NCBI GenBank assembly: GCA_963835855.1
Contig: CAWIHA010000015.1
Span: 1 to 64,000, forward strand
Direction: 5' to 3'
Source: CAWIHA01 sp963835855
GTDB lineage: Bacteria; Acidobacteriota; Terriglobia; Bryobacterales; Bryobacteraceae
Length of the DNA: 64,000 bases
In this document: positions 37,115 to 45,582 of the stretch, piece after piece
Layout of the letters: every line of letters begins with the position of its first letter
Position numbering within the stretch: the stretch's first letter is position 1
Translations under genes and position numbers: made by a program
The notes under the pieces: model-generated
Told to the model about the DNA's origin: nothing
Databases searched by the model: none
What the model saw: only the letters and a program-made list of their open reading frames with translations

Positions 37115-37351
37115 TTATGCGTGACGCCGCTGCTCTAAACGCTCGATGATGTCAGCCGGTTTGCCTTCGAGGACAGCCACCCTGTCAAACAAGTCATGCA
37201 TGCCCAGCCGAAGCTCCAAGGTCTCGTGCCTCATTCTGGCGAGATCGCTCTTCCCGCGCACTTCATAGACGAGTGACAGAGAGCACGGAACGCGCTCGGC
37301 AACTTGCCGCGGCGTGTACTCCAGGCACGTCCTTCGGTTTGCAGATCCCGG
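37115..37351 (-). other. Open frame continuing after the HtrA-like gene's stop, HTH-like
   Basis: Directly behind the TGA of the protease gene (37352) the same frame stays open for 78 codons to a TAA at 37115. It encodes CLEYTPRQVAERVPCSLSLV, which resembles the helix-turn-helix of excisionase/MerR proteins, and then a helical acidic-basic stretch (LELRLGMHDLFDRVAVLEGK). There is no ATG, GTG or TTG before the HTH part. It could be a decayed small regulator, a gene starting at a rare codon, or a readthrough extension. Confidence 0.4.
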
Positions 37352-38461
37352 TCACCGCTGTTCATCCAGGATCCGAAAGCCCAGCACACGGATTTCGATG
37401 AAGTTGAGATCCGACTCCGCCGTGAGCCCAGAGGACAGCGGGTCCGTTACACATTCTCTGAATTTCGGCGTATATTGCCCTCCCGAACTGAAGTGTTCGT
37501 CGACGAGATCGCCTGGTACGTGCGGAAGATCCAGGAACGACGGCCTTTTCGCCAGACCGGGCGGTATAGGGAGGCCGGAATATGTTGTGGTCGTGGTATC
37601 TACTGGTTCTCTGGATTGGTTTTTAAAGATGAATAGGACAGTCACATCGTCGACTGCCTGTGGAAGTGTGTTCCGGATCGAGAACTCCATATGGTAGGAA
37701 CCGAGACACGATATCTTGCGGTTGGTAATCTGAACGCCTTCTGTCAGACGCCCACCCAGCGCATCAAGTGCCGAATGAGTTGTGTCGAGCCTGGAGGATA
37801 GGGGTGATACTGAGCCTTGGCGCGAGAGAAGCTTCGACAAATATGATGCCGGGACGGCGAAGTTCAAATTTTGTCCACCCCGAAAGGTGGCGACAGCGAT
37901 GCCTATGACCTGCCCCTGACGATCGAATACCGGCCCTCCACTGCTTCCAGGCGAGATAGGCGCAGTTATCTGCAGGATCTTCTGCCCTTCAATTTGGCGA
38001 ATTGCACTGACTATGCCGTTCGAGAGCGTACCTTCGAGACCCTGGGGATTGCCAACTGCGTATACGTCATCGCCAACGGACACCGCTTCGCTGTCACCCA
38101 ATGCCAGAGCCGGTGCCTTGATGCCCACAGCCTTTAGAAGGATCAGGTCATGCTGTTCGTCTATTGCCACGGACCCAGCAACGGTGTACGAGTTCGATTG
38201 CCCGACGCAATTCGCTCGTCCTTGTGACGCGCCAGAGACTACGTGCACATTGGTTACGATAAGGTCCTCAGTGACAAAAAAACCGCTTCCAAACGACAGC
38301 GGTTGGCCATGCGAATCCGCCATAGTCAGAAGGACTACGGATGGAAATGCTTTTTTGGCGATTAGGCTGCCGGTTTGCGGCGCCGCGCTTCGGGCTAACA
38401 GCAGCGCCAGAAAAGTTGCAAACGAGGCTCCCCTGCAGCTTCGCCCAGTGATTAGACTCAT
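37352..38461 (-). CDS. Secreted trypsin-like (HtrA/DegP-type) serine protease
   Basis: 369 residues. A signal peptide (SFATFLALLLARSAA) precedes an S1C protease domain (about 33-210) with the complete triad: His in IVTNVHVVSG, Asp in DEQHDLILLKA and Ser in SPGSSGGPVFD. No PDZ domain follows; the C-terminal 150 residues form an unknown beta-rich domain (YHMEFSIRNTLPQAVDDVTV). It would degrade or process proteins in the periplasm. AAGG stands six bases before the ATG at 38461. It is divergent from the XRE gene at 38700; a palindrome lies between them. Confidence 0.87.
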   Translation of the reverse strand: MSLITGRSCRGASFATFLALLLARSAAPQTGSLIAKKAFPSVVLLTMADSHGQPLSFGSGFFVTEDLIVTNVHVVSGASQGRANCVGQSNSYTVAGSVAIDEQHDLILLKAVGIKAPALALGDSEAVSVGDDVYAVGNPQGLEGTLSNGIVSAIRQIEGQKILQITAPISPGSSGGPVFDRQGQVIGIAVATFRGGQNLNFAVPASYLSKLLSRQGSVSPLSSRLDTTHSALDALGGRLTEGVQITNRKISCLGSYHMEFSIRNTLPQAVDDVTVLFIFKNQSREPVDTTTTTYSGLPIPPGLAKRPSFLDLPHVPGDLVDEHFSSGGQYTPKFRECVTDPLSSGLTAESDLNFIEIRVLGFRILDEQR

Positions 38462-38636
38462 AGTGAGCCTTCATTGGGTGCGGCTCCAGCAGTGCGGCCA
38501 AGAAAAGCTCCGACCACTCCCCGTGTTCGCCACCTTGAGGCCGGTCGCCCGCTCCAGTAGCAAGATCCCCGCACAGTCGCGACAGCCACCCGAGTACCGA
38601 TGGCTTCGCTGATTCGGACTCGCTTGGGCGCAAGCA

Positions 38637-38657
38637 AATAGTCCATTGTGGACTATT
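38637..38657. promoter_or_regulatory. Perfect palindrome, likely operator of the XRE regulator
   Basis: Arms AATAGTCCA and TGGACTATT (nine bases each, perfect) with the spacer TTG. It is 43 bases before the start of the XRE gene at 38700 and 175 bases before the divergent protease gene. Position and form fit a dimer-binding operator for autoregulation. Confidence 0.65.
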
Positions 38658-38699
38658 CTAAAACAATCTTTACCTTAAATCCATTGCGCTTGCTCCGCA

Positions 38700-38954
38700 A
38701 TGGAGAAATCAATTCACTCAGCCCACTACGCGGCCTTCCTCAGAGTTTTACGCCAGACGCGGCGTCGCGCCGGGCTAACTCAGATAGACTTGGCGGCCAA
38801 ACTCAAAGAGACGCAATCGTTCGTCAGCAAATGTGAGCGTGGTGAAAGGCGAATTGACGTGATCGAACTCCGGGCGTTCTGTCGGGCGTTTGGGATCAGC
38901 CTGAAGCAATTTGTGGATAACCTCGACCGGGCGATCGATTTACGGCGATCATAG
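38700..38954 (+). CDS. XRE-family transcriptional regulator
   Basis: 84 residues, almost entirely one helix-turn-helix domain: LRQTRRRAGLTQIDLAAKLK, recognition helix ETQSFVSKCERGERRIDVIE, then LRAFCRAFGISLKQFVDNLD. This is the phage-repressor-like fold; it binds DNA as a dimer. No toxin is next to it, so it is not an evident antitoxin. The palindrome at 38637-38657 is its likely site, and the divergent protease gene a possible target. Confidence 0.88.
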   Translation: MEKSIHSAHYAAFLRVLRQTRRRAGLTQIDLAAKLKETQSFVSKCERGERRIDVIELRAFCRAFGISLKQFVDNLDRAIDLRRS

Positions 38955-39183
38955 CCGACAACAGAATGGCCCACGCAGTGAGGCGTGTCGTACTGCACTA
39001 CGCTTTCGAAGATAGATGCCGAAAATATCGGACGCTCTGGGAGTCCACGTCCGAGACCTTGTGCGCCGTTGTTTGCAGGAACCATTGCCGTTCCCGGCTG
39101 CCGGGATGGCGTGGCCCGTTGTGGATGTGGCGTCAAGCTCGTCCCAAAGGGCAACGACACACATAGCAGCGGTGCTAACTTTC

Positions 39184-40167
39184 TCACCAGCGCGGGTGCA
39201 CGCTTGGGCGGATTCGCGTATCGTAAATTGCGCGGACGGCACGCATGGTCTCTTCCGACAGCGGTGGCAGGTTCGAAGCTGCACAATTTTCGGCCACTTG
39301 TTCGGGGCGCTTGCCACCGGGAATGGCGCAGCTCACAGCATCAAACATGAGGATCCAGCGCAGAGCGAATTGCGCCATGCTGGCCCCCTCAGGTACTAGC
39401 GGACGCAACTCTTCGACGGCGTCGAGTGCCGTCTCGTAATCGACACCGGAGAAGGTCTCCCCGACGTCGAACGACTCGCCGTGTCGGTTGAAGTTGCGGT
39501 GGTCGTCGGCAGCGAACTGCGAATTGCGCGTGATCTTGCCGGTAAGCAGTCCGCTCGCGAGCGGCACGCGCGTGAGGATTCCCACCCTGCGTTTGCGGGC
39601 TTGCTCGAAAAACAGTTCTGCCGGGCGGTGGCGAAAACAGTTGAAGATGATCTGGACGGTCTGCACGTTGGGGTACTCGATGGCCCTCAGAGCCTCTTCC
39701 ACACGCTGCACGCTCACGCCGTAATAGCGGATTTTGCCCGCCTCAGCCAGGCGGTCGAGCACGCCAAAGACCTCCGGCCGGTAGTAGACATCCGTCGGCG
39801 GGCAGTGCAATTGAACCAGATCCAAGCAGTCGGTGGAGAGATTCCGGAGGCTGTCCTCGACAAACGCGGAGAGGTTCTTCGCGTTGTAGCCCTCGGTAGT
39901 GTGCGGAGATAGGCGACGCCCGGCTTTGGTGGCAACCACGATTGGCTCGTGGCGCTCGCGCCGCAATTGCGCGATGAGCCGTTCGCTGCGACCCATTCCG
40001 TAGACGTCCGCGGTGTCAATGAAATTCACGCCGGAGTCGATGGCCTTGTGCAGGGCGCCCATAGACTCGGCGTCGCTCACGTTCCCCCAGGCGCCACCAA
40101 TAGCCCAGGCCCCAAAACTGATCTCAGAAACGTTCCAGCCAGTGCGACCAAGTGTGCGATAGTCCAT
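39184..40167 (-). CDS. Aldo/keto reductase
   Basis: 327 residues, complete. Typical elements: MDYRTLGRTGWNVSEISFG, FIDTADVYGMGRSERLIA with the catalytic Asp/Tyr, the Lys in VVATKAGRR, His in LVQLHCPPTD, and the NADP-binding end (IPGGKRPEQVAENC). The protein is cytosolic, without signal peptide, unlike the Tat-dependent homologue at the left edge. The substrate cannot be told; homologues reduce aldehydes or act on sugars. It is transcribed alone. Confidence 0.92.
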   Translation of the reverse strand: MDYRTLGRTGWNVSEISFGAWAIGGAWGNVSDAESMGALHKAIDSGVNFIDTADVYGMGRSERLIAQLRRERHEPIVVATKAGRRLSPHTTEGYNAKNLSAFVEDSLRNLSTDCLDLVQLHCPPTDVYYRPEVFGVLDRLAEAGKIRYYGVSVQRVEEALRAIEYPNVQTVQIIFNCFRHRPAELFFEQARKRRVGILTRVPLASGLLTGKITRNSQFAADDHRNFNRHGESFDVGETFSGVDYETALDAVEELRPLVPEGASMAQFALRWILMFDAVSCAIPGGKRPEQVAENCAASNLPPLSEETMRAVRAIYDTRIRPSVHPRW

Positions 40168-40467
40168 GTCTCAAGATACCCCGATGAGCCGACTTGCAAA
40201 CGACCATACGGACAAGGGTGCGTTCGATTGGCGGAGAAAGAAGCTGCGCGGGTAGTGGAGAAACGGATTCCGGCCCCAAGGTCTTGCGCCCGTGGCCGGC
40301 GCGTAGGTTGTGTTACAAAGCCCTCGTGTCCCGCCCGTGGCGAGGCGAGACTAAGCGACTGGAAAAACAGTACTTATGCAAAGTGCTTGACAGGGTTTCG
40401 TGTGGGGTGGCGCAGCACATGCATTACAAACGGCACCTGGACGGAATTCACAACGTTAACGCAATCA
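40168..40467. other. Intergenic stretch of 300 bases
   Basis: Between divergent genes. A frame in phase with the metallophosphoesterase stays open far upstream, but it lies opposite the aldo/keto reductase and its sequence has no coding character. The string TTGACA at 40387 could be a -35 element, but no convincing -10 follows. Confidence 0.4.
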
Positions 40468-41589
40468 ATGACATGGACAGCACACCCAGGGGTAGACCAC
40501 GCGAGACTGGGGTTTCCGGCGCACGATGCGCGGGGCGGAACCCTAGCCCGTTACGCCGTCGTTTTGATTGCAACCCTGGTGATCCTCGGCCTCAGCCTCC
40601 ACCTGCCGAACGCCAACGAACTGCCGCTGCCTGGATTCTTCTTTGGCTGGTTTCGCGGCGCCGCCCTCATCTGGGGGTTTGCCTCCGCCCCTGCCTGGTT
40701 GGTGTATCGCCTTCTCCGCGCCCACAAGCCTCCGCGGGAAACCGTCGATCCTGTGCGTCGCGCTCTGCTCCATGCTGCTGGCAGCGCCGTCGTGGTTGCG
40801 CCCTTTGCGTTTGTCGGATATGGCGCCGTCATTGAGCGAACCAACTTCCAGGTGCGAGAAGTTGACGTACCCATCCCCAACCTCCACCCCGATCTCGTGG
40901 GGCTGCGCCTGCTGCAACTCAGCGACATCCACCTCAGCCCGTTTCTCAGCGAACAGGAGTTTGCCCGCGCTGTGGATATGGCCAACGATCTCCGCCCGCA
41001 CCTGATGCTTGTAACGGGCGATCTGATTTCAGTCCATGGCGACCCACTTGACGCCTGTCTGCGCCAGATCGCGCGCTTGCGCTCCGATGCCGGCACGCTG
41101 GGCTGCCTGGGGAATCATGAAATCTATGCTGGCGTCGAGGACTATGCGGTTGATCAGGCCGCGCGCCTCGGCATTCCCCTCCTGCGCGACCAGACCCGCC
41201 GGTTCCGTTTCGGAAACGCGCAAATCAACATCGCCGGCGTGGATTATCAGCGAATGAGCTGGGCAGACCACTACCTGGAAGGCGCTGAGAAGTTACTCGC
41301 GCCCGGCTCCCTCAATATCCTGCTGCAACATAATCCCGACGTCTTCCCCACGGCCGCGCGCCAGGGTTGGGACCTCACCCTCGCCGGCCACACCCATGGC
41401 GGCCAGGTCAACTTTGAGATCCTGCATCACAATCTGAACATCGCCCGCTTCTATACGCCGTACGTCCGCGGTCTGTACCACTCCGGCCGGTCCGCCATTT
41501 ACGTCACCCCCGGCATCGGCACCATCGGTATGCCCACTCGCATCGGCGCGCCGCCTGAGATATCCTTATTGCGCTTGCGAAAGGCCTGA
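40468..41589 (+). CDS. Membrane-anchored metallophosphoesterase (YkuE-like)
   Basis: 373 residues from the ATG at 40468; the start is uncertain because no ribosome binding site is seen. Three N-terminal membrane helices (YAVVLIATLVILGLSL; FFFGWFRGAALIWGFAS; HAAGSAVVVAPFAFVGY) are followed by a calcineurin-like phosphoesterase domain with all metal motifs: LSDIHLS, VTGDLI, GNHEIY, ILLQHNPD and AGHTHGGQ. YkuE-type enzymes act on lipid- or nucleotide-linked phosphates. A second, soluble metallophosphoesterase starts nine bases downstream, so the two form an operon. Confidence 0.85.
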   Translation: MTWTAHPGVDHARLGFPAHDARGGTLARYAVVLIATLVILGLSLHLPNANELPLPGFFFGWFRGAALIWGFASAPAWLVYRLLRAHKPPRETVDPVRRALLHAAGSAVVVAPFAFVGYGAVIERTNFQVREVDVPIPNLHPDLVGLRLLQLSDIHLSPFLSEQEFARAVDMANDLRPHLMLVTGDLISVHGDPLDACLRQIARLRSDAGTLGCLGNHEIYAGVEDYAVDQAARLGIPLLRDQTRRFRFGNAQINIAGVDYQRMSWADHYLEGAEKLLAPGSLNILLQHNPDVFPTAARQGWDLTLAGHTHGGQVNFEILHHNLNIARFYTPYVRGLYHSGRSAIYVTPGIGTIGMPTRIGAPPEISLLRLRKA

Positions 41590-41597
41590 CGCCGCTC

Positions 41598-42338
41598 TTG
41601 CGTTATCTCGTTCTCAGCGATCTCCACAGCAATCTCGAGGCTCTCACCGCCGTTCTCGAATCCGCCGCCGGTGATTACGATCGTGTCCTCTGTCTCGGCG
41701 ATCTAGTCGGTTATGGCGCGGATCCCAACGCCGTCACTGATTGGGTCCGCGCCAAAGCCGCCGTCGTGGTTCGCGGCAATCATGACCGCGCCTGCGCCGG
41801 CCTTGAAGACCTCGCTTGGTTCAATCCCGTGGCGCGCATTGCTGCCGAATGGACCCACCGCCAACTCACGCCCGAGAATCGCGACTACATCGCCACGCTT
41901 CCCAAAGGCCCCATCACCGTCGAGCATTTCCAGGTCATGCACGGATCCCTGCTCGATGAAGACGAATATATGGTGCAGGCTGCCGACGCCGGCCAAGCCT
42001 TTCCCTATCTCGAAACGTCGCTCGCCTTCTTCGGCCACACGCACATTCAGGGTGGCTTCGAGTGGACCCGCAGCCGTGTTCGCGTCATCCCCCGTCCCGC
42101 GCCCGGCGAAACCGAATTCGTCCTCGAACTCGACCCCGATAGCGCGTATTTCGTGAACCCGGGCTCCGTCGGCCAGCCCCGGGACACTGACCCGCGCTGC
42201 GCCTACGTCCTCTATAATCCCGAAGACAAATACATCGCCTACCGCCGCACCCGCTACGACATCAGTGCCGCCCAAGAGAAAATCTACAAGGCCGAACTGC
42301 CCGACGTGTTAGCGGAACGGCTGGCCGTTGGAAGATAG
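41598..42338 (+). CDS. Soluble metallophosphoesterase (YfcE/diadenosine-phosphatase-like)
   Basis: 246 residues, starting with TTG at 41598 (LRYLVLSDLHSN read as MRYLVLSDLHSN). Metal motifs: LSDLHSNLEAL, LCLGDLVGYG, VRGNHDRA, FQVMHGS and FFGHTHIQ. This compact form, without a membrane anchor, is close to bacterial phosphodiesterases of the YfcE and PrpE type that split cyclic nucleotides or dinucleotides; the true substrate is unknown. It is nine bases behind the membrane-bound metallophosphoesterase. Confidence 0.87.
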   Translation: MRYLVLSDLHSNLEALTAVLESAAGDYDRVLCLGDLVGYGADPNAVTDWVRAKAAVVVRGNHDRACAGLEDLAWFNPVARIAAEWTHRQLTPENRDYIATLPKGPITVEHFQVMHGSLLDEDEYMVQAADAGQAFPYLETSLAFFGHTHIQGGFEWTRSRVRVIPRPAPGETEFVLELDPDSAYFVNPGSVGQPRDTDPRCAYVLYNPEDKYIAYRRTRYDISAAQEKIYKAELPDVLAERLAVGR

Positions 42339-42390
42339 CGGTTGCTTTTTATCGTCGCACGTACAACGCAGTTCGTAGTATGATAGTCGT

Positions 42391-42669
42391 TTGATTCGTT
42401 CCTTTCGTGAGAAAGACACGGAGTCGATCTTCCGCCAGCAGCGCGTCAGAAAATTCCAGCAGATTGCGACTGTGGCGTTACGAAGACTGGTTCAGATCGA
42501 TAGTGCGGACGAGTTGCGAGACTTAGCGTCACCACCGGCGAATCGGATGGAAGCGCTGAGAGGCGATCGTGCCGGACAGTACAGCGTCCGCGTTAACGAT
42601 CAATACCGGATTTGCTTCCGCTGGCAAGACGGGCACGCTTTCGACGTGGAGATAACCGATTACCATTGA
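42391..42669 (+). CDS. higB: HigB-type toxin
   Basis: 92 residues in the RelE/ParE superfamily, group HigB: the N-terminus MIRSFREKDTESIF, the central ALRGDRAGQYSVRVNDQYRI and the end DVEITDYH are family marks. HigB cuts mRNA on the ribosome. The start is TTG at 42391; a -10-like TATGAT lies at 42379-42384, only six bases before it, so the mRNA may have almost no leader. The inverted repeat TACAACG-cagtt-CGTAGTA at 42362-42380 overlaps this box and is a probable HigA operator. higA follows after 11 bases. Confidence 0.9.
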   Translation: MIRSFREKDTESIFRQQRVRKFQQIATVALRRLVQIDSADELRDLASPPANRMEALRGDRAGQYSVRVNDQYRICFRWQDGHAFDVEITDYH

Positions 42670-42680
42670 GGACGCATGGA

Positions 42681-42992
42681 ATGAAACGCAAACACCCCGA
42701 CCGCATCCCATTTCCCCATCCGGGCGAGACCATCCGCGAGGACTACCTGAAGCCGCTGAAGATGAGCGTCAACAAGCTGGCGCTCGAACTTCGGGTACCA
42801 GCTACCCGCATGACCGAAATCGTCAACGGCCGCCGCGGCATCACAGCCGACACCGCATTGCGCCTGGCCCGCTACTTCAATACGACTCCCAAGTTCTGGC
42901 TAAACCTCCAGGCCTCGTACGATCTGGCTAAAGCAGCCGAAGCCAGGCTCGCCGACATCGAGCGCACGGTGCAACCCCGTGAGGCGGCCTGA
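42681..42992 (+). CDS. higA: HigA-type antitoxin
   Basis: 103 residues with an XRE helix-turn-helix: PHPGETIREDYLKPLKMSVN, recognition helix VPATRMTEIVNGRRGITADT, then LRLARYFNTTPKFWLNLQ. These are standard HigA features. It neutralises HigB and represses the operon. The ATG at 42681 has GAGGA nine bases upstream. Toxin-first order is typical for higBA. Confidence 0.93.
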   Translation: MKRKHPDRIPFPHPGETIREDYLKPLKMSVNKLALELRVPATRMTEIVNGRRGITADTALRLARYFNTTPKFWLNLQASYDLAKAAEARLADIERTVQPREAA

Positions 42993-43077
42993 ACAAATGC
43001 CAGTCTTAAGTGTGCGTGGAGTCCCTGATGGAAACGCTGCCCGCCCGTTAGAATTGCACTAGCGCAGTTAGATTGCG

Positions 43078-43530
43078 GTGGAGAAATCCGGGCCACTGCC
43101 AACTGACCAAGTCGCCTCAACGACAATCACCGTCTTCCTCGCGTTGAGCGGTTGGTGGCTCTCGTATTGGCTAGCGGTGCGAAAAGATCGTCTGGCAAAG
43201 AAGCGCGATCTGCGAACTCAATACCTGCTTGACGCCTACCGCACGTTGGAGTCAGCCTCGAATCGAAACATGACACCTGAAAACGCGCGCGCGTTGGAGT
43301 CGGCCGTAGCGGATATTCAGCTCCTAGGTTCGGATGCACAGGTCCGCCGTGCGCGAGAATTCGCTCAGAAATTTGCCGCCGAGAAAACTGCCGTTTTGGA
43401 CGACTTGCTCGAATCGCTTCGCCGAGACCTACGCAAGGAGTTAAACCTCGGCTTGGTTTCTGACCCGATAACCCATTTGCGCATCGGCCCTGACCCGCCA
43501 GATTTGACAGCACATCGAGATCGGCGATGA
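43078..43530 (+). CDS. Membrane-anchored protein of unknown function
   Basis: 150 residues from a GTG at 43078. One membrane helix (TTITVFLALSGWWLSYWLAV) is followed by a basic then helical cytoplasmic part (RKDRLAKKRDLRTQYLLDAY; FAQKFAAEKTAVLDDLLESL), probably a coiled coil. Similar proteins with an N-terminal anchor and a helical tail are often near phage or toxin genes. It is 85 bases behind higA. No known motif. Confidence 0.65.
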   Translation: MEKSGPLPTDQVASTTITVFLALSGWWLSYWLAVRKDRLAKKRDLRTQYLLDAYRTLESASNRNMTPENARALESAVADIQLLGSDAQVRRAREFAQKFAAEKTAVLDDLLESLRRDLRKELNLGLVSDPITHLRIGPDPPDLTAHRDRR

Positions 43531-43555
43531 AGTATCCGACGCCAGTAATTCGCGT

Positions 43556-43750
43556 TTATTCGCGTGCATTCGCGGCCTGAACGCATTTCGCGCACACGCA
43601 CACTTTCCCCTTTGCCTCTTCTGGCACTCTCTCGATTACCTCTGCCGCAATCTTCACCCAAAAACACCAGCACTCGCTCTTCCCCGCGGCCATGCCGCAA
43701 TCGTTCGGCCCGCCGCACAGCGGGCACACGTCCTGCCGCAATTCGCTCAT
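43556..43750 (-). CDS. Cysteine-rich CWC-family protein
   Basis: 64 residues with eight cysteines in the pattern CPLCGGPNDCGMAAG, ECWCFWVKI and KVCVCAKC, typical of the CWC family of small putative zinc-binding proteins. Its ATG overlaps the uvrC stop (ATGA), so it is co-translated with uvrC. A function in DNA repair has not been shown to my knowledge; the link is by position only. Confidence 0.82.
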   Translation of the reverse strand: MSELRQDVCPLCGGPNDCGMAAGKSECWCFWVKIAAEVIERVPEEAKGKVCVCAKCVQAANARE

Positions 43751-45570
43751 GCGTTCTCCGGATGCTCTACCGGCGTATAAAACTCCTTTACCCGCCGCGC
43801 GGCCGCCCGGCCCACGACTTTCATCAATTCATCCTCCGTCGCGCCACGCACGAGTTCCGAACTGCCGAAATGCCGCAGCAGCTTCTGCACCGTCTTCTCG
43901 CCCACGCCCGGAATCTGGTCCAGTTCGGAAGTCAGCCGTGCCGCATTGCGCCGCGTGCGGTGAAACGTCACAGCGAACCGGTGCGCCTCGTCGCGAATCG
44001 ATTGGATCAGATGCAGAATCGGCGAGAACCGGTCCAGGATCACCGGCTCATTTTCCTGGCCGTAAACGTAAATGATCTCCTCGCGCTTCGCGATTGAAGC
44101 CAGCGGCTGGTTGATAATGCCGATCGCCTCCAGCGCATCCTCCGCCGAGTGCAGTTGGCCGACGCCGCCATCGATCAGCACCAGGCCCGGCATCTCCCGG
44201 TTCTCCGCCTGCAACCGCGAGTAGCGCCGCGTCACCACTTCTCGCATGCTCGCAAAATCGTCGTTCCCCACCACGTCGCGGATGATGAACTTGCGGTAGT
44301 CCGACTTCTTCATCCGTCCCTCTTCCCACACCACCATGCTGGCTACTTTGTCCGTGCCCTGAATGTGAGAAATGTCGAAACACTCAATCCGCTTCGGCGC
44401 GTCCGGCAACCCCAGCGCATCCTGCAAAGCTTCCTGGATCGCACGCGACGACGGCTTCATCACGCGAAAGCGTTGTTCGAAACTGTGCTTGGCGTTAGTC
44501 TCCACTAGGTCGAGCATTGCCTTCTTCTGCCCGCGTTGCGGTGTGTGAATCTCCACTTTCCGCCCGCGCTTTTCCGAAAGCAATTCTTCCAGCGTTTCAC
44601 GATCCTCGAAATCCACCGGCACGTGAATGATGGAGGGAATATGCTGCTGGTCAAGGTAAATCTGCTTGATCAGCGCCGAGAAGAACTGCGGCTCGTCGAA
44701 GTCGTGCTGGTCCTCCCAGAAAAACTCCCGGCGGTCCACGATCTGCCCGTTGCGCAAGTGGAAAAGATTGAGCGCCACTAGCGGCGGTTCCGCATACGCC
44801 GCGAAGATATCGATATCGTCTCCGCGGACGGCTGCCATCTTCTGCCGCTCTTCCATCTCTTCTACCGTTGACAGCAGGTCGCGCAGCGCCGCGGCCTCTT
44901 CGAAGCGCATGGCGTCCGACGCCTCCTGCATACGCTCGCGCAATCCCTTCGCCAGGTCCGCGTGCCGCCCTTCTAGAAACAGCTTTGCGTTCTTCACCGC
45001 TCCTGCGTAGGCGTCATCCGTCGTAAGCCCTTCGACGCAAGGCCCCAGGCAACGATGAATGTGGTATTGCAAACAGGGCTTGGGGTGAAAGCGTGTGAGG
45101 TCTACCTTGCACGACGGCACCAGAAAACTACGATGAATGAAGTTCACCAGCCGGTATGCGAGATTCGCGGGAAAATATGGGCCGTAATACGTCGAGCCGT
45201 CTTTGCGCAGCCGCCGCGTCACGTAAACGCGCGGATACTTTTCGCTGGTGAGCTTGACGTACGGATAGGTCTTATCATCGCGCAGCAGGATGTTGAACCG
45301 CGGCTTCCACTGCTTGATCAGGTTGTTCTCGAGAGCTAGCGCCTCTTTTTCGTTATCGACCAGGATGTAGTCGATATCGCGCGCCTCCTCGAGCAGCGTC
45401 CCCGTCTTGGAGTTGGCCATGCGCTCGTCGGAAAAGTAGCTGCGCACGCGCAGCCGCAGGCTCTTGGCCTTCCCGACGTAGATTACCCGCCCGGCAGCAT
45501 CCTTGTACAGGTACACTCCGGGATCGAGGGGCAACTGCGCAGCCTTCTCTCGGAGTTCTACCGCAGGCAA
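43747..45570 (-). CDS. uvrC: Excinuclease ABC subunit C
   Basis: 607 residues, the normal UvrC length. The GIY-YIG nuclease (PGVYLYKDAAGRVIYVGKAK) makes the 3' cut, a UvrB-binding UVR motif lies in the middle (ASDAMRFEEAAALRDLL), the RNase H-like 5' nuclease shows IECFDISHIQGTDKVASMV and VLIDGGVGQL, and two helix-hairpin-helix motifs end the protein (LDQIPGVGEKTVQKLLRHFG). It acts in nucleotide excision repair with UvrA and UvrB. The start is TTG at 45570, only 12 bases from the divergent TPR gene. It is followed by the CWC gene. Confidence 0.97.
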   Translation of the reverse strand: MPAVELREKAAQLPLDPGVYLYKDAAGRVIYVGKAKSLRLRVRSYFSDERMANSKTGTLLEEARDIDYILVDNEKEALALENNLIKQWKPRFNILLRDDKTYPYVKLTSEKYPRVYVTRRLRKDGSTYYGPYFPANLAYRLVNFIHRSFLVPSCKVDLTRFHPKPCLQYHIHRCLGPCVEGLTTDDAYAGAVKNAKLFLEGRHADLAKGLRERMQEASDAMRFEEAAALRDLLSTVEEMEERQKMAAVRGDDIDIFAAYAEPPLVALNLFHLRNGQIVDRREFFWEDQHDFDEPQFFSALIKQIYLDQQHIPSIIHVPVDFEDRETLEELLSEKRGRKVEIHTPQRGQKKAMLDLVETNAKHSFEQRFRVMKPSSRAIQEALQDALGLPDAPKRIECFDISHIQGTDKVASMVVWEEGRMKKSDYRKFIIRDVVGNDDFASMREVVTRRYSRLQAENREMPGLVLIDGGVGQLHSAEDALEAIGIINQPLASIAKREEIIYVYGQENEPVILDRFSPILHLIQSIRDEAHRFAVTFHRTRRNAARLTSELDQIPGVGEKTVQKLLRHFGSSELVRGATEDELMKVVGRAAARRVKEFYTPVEHPENA

Positions 45571-45576
45571 TATAAT
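45571..45576 (+). promoter_or_regulatory. TATAAT box of the TPR gene, probable leaderless start
   Basis: A perfect TATAAT lies six bases before the ATG at 45583. Transcription would begin on or next to the ATG, so the mRNA would have no leader. No good -35 hexamer is visible at the usual distance. Confidence 0.6.
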
Positions 45577-45582
45577 TTGATT

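Noticed and set aside
39949..40467. Long N-terminal extension of the membrane-bound metallophosphoesterase
   Set aside because: It lies opposite the aldo/keto reductase and in intergenic DNA, lacks motifs and a ribosome binding site; the membrane helices begin after 40468.
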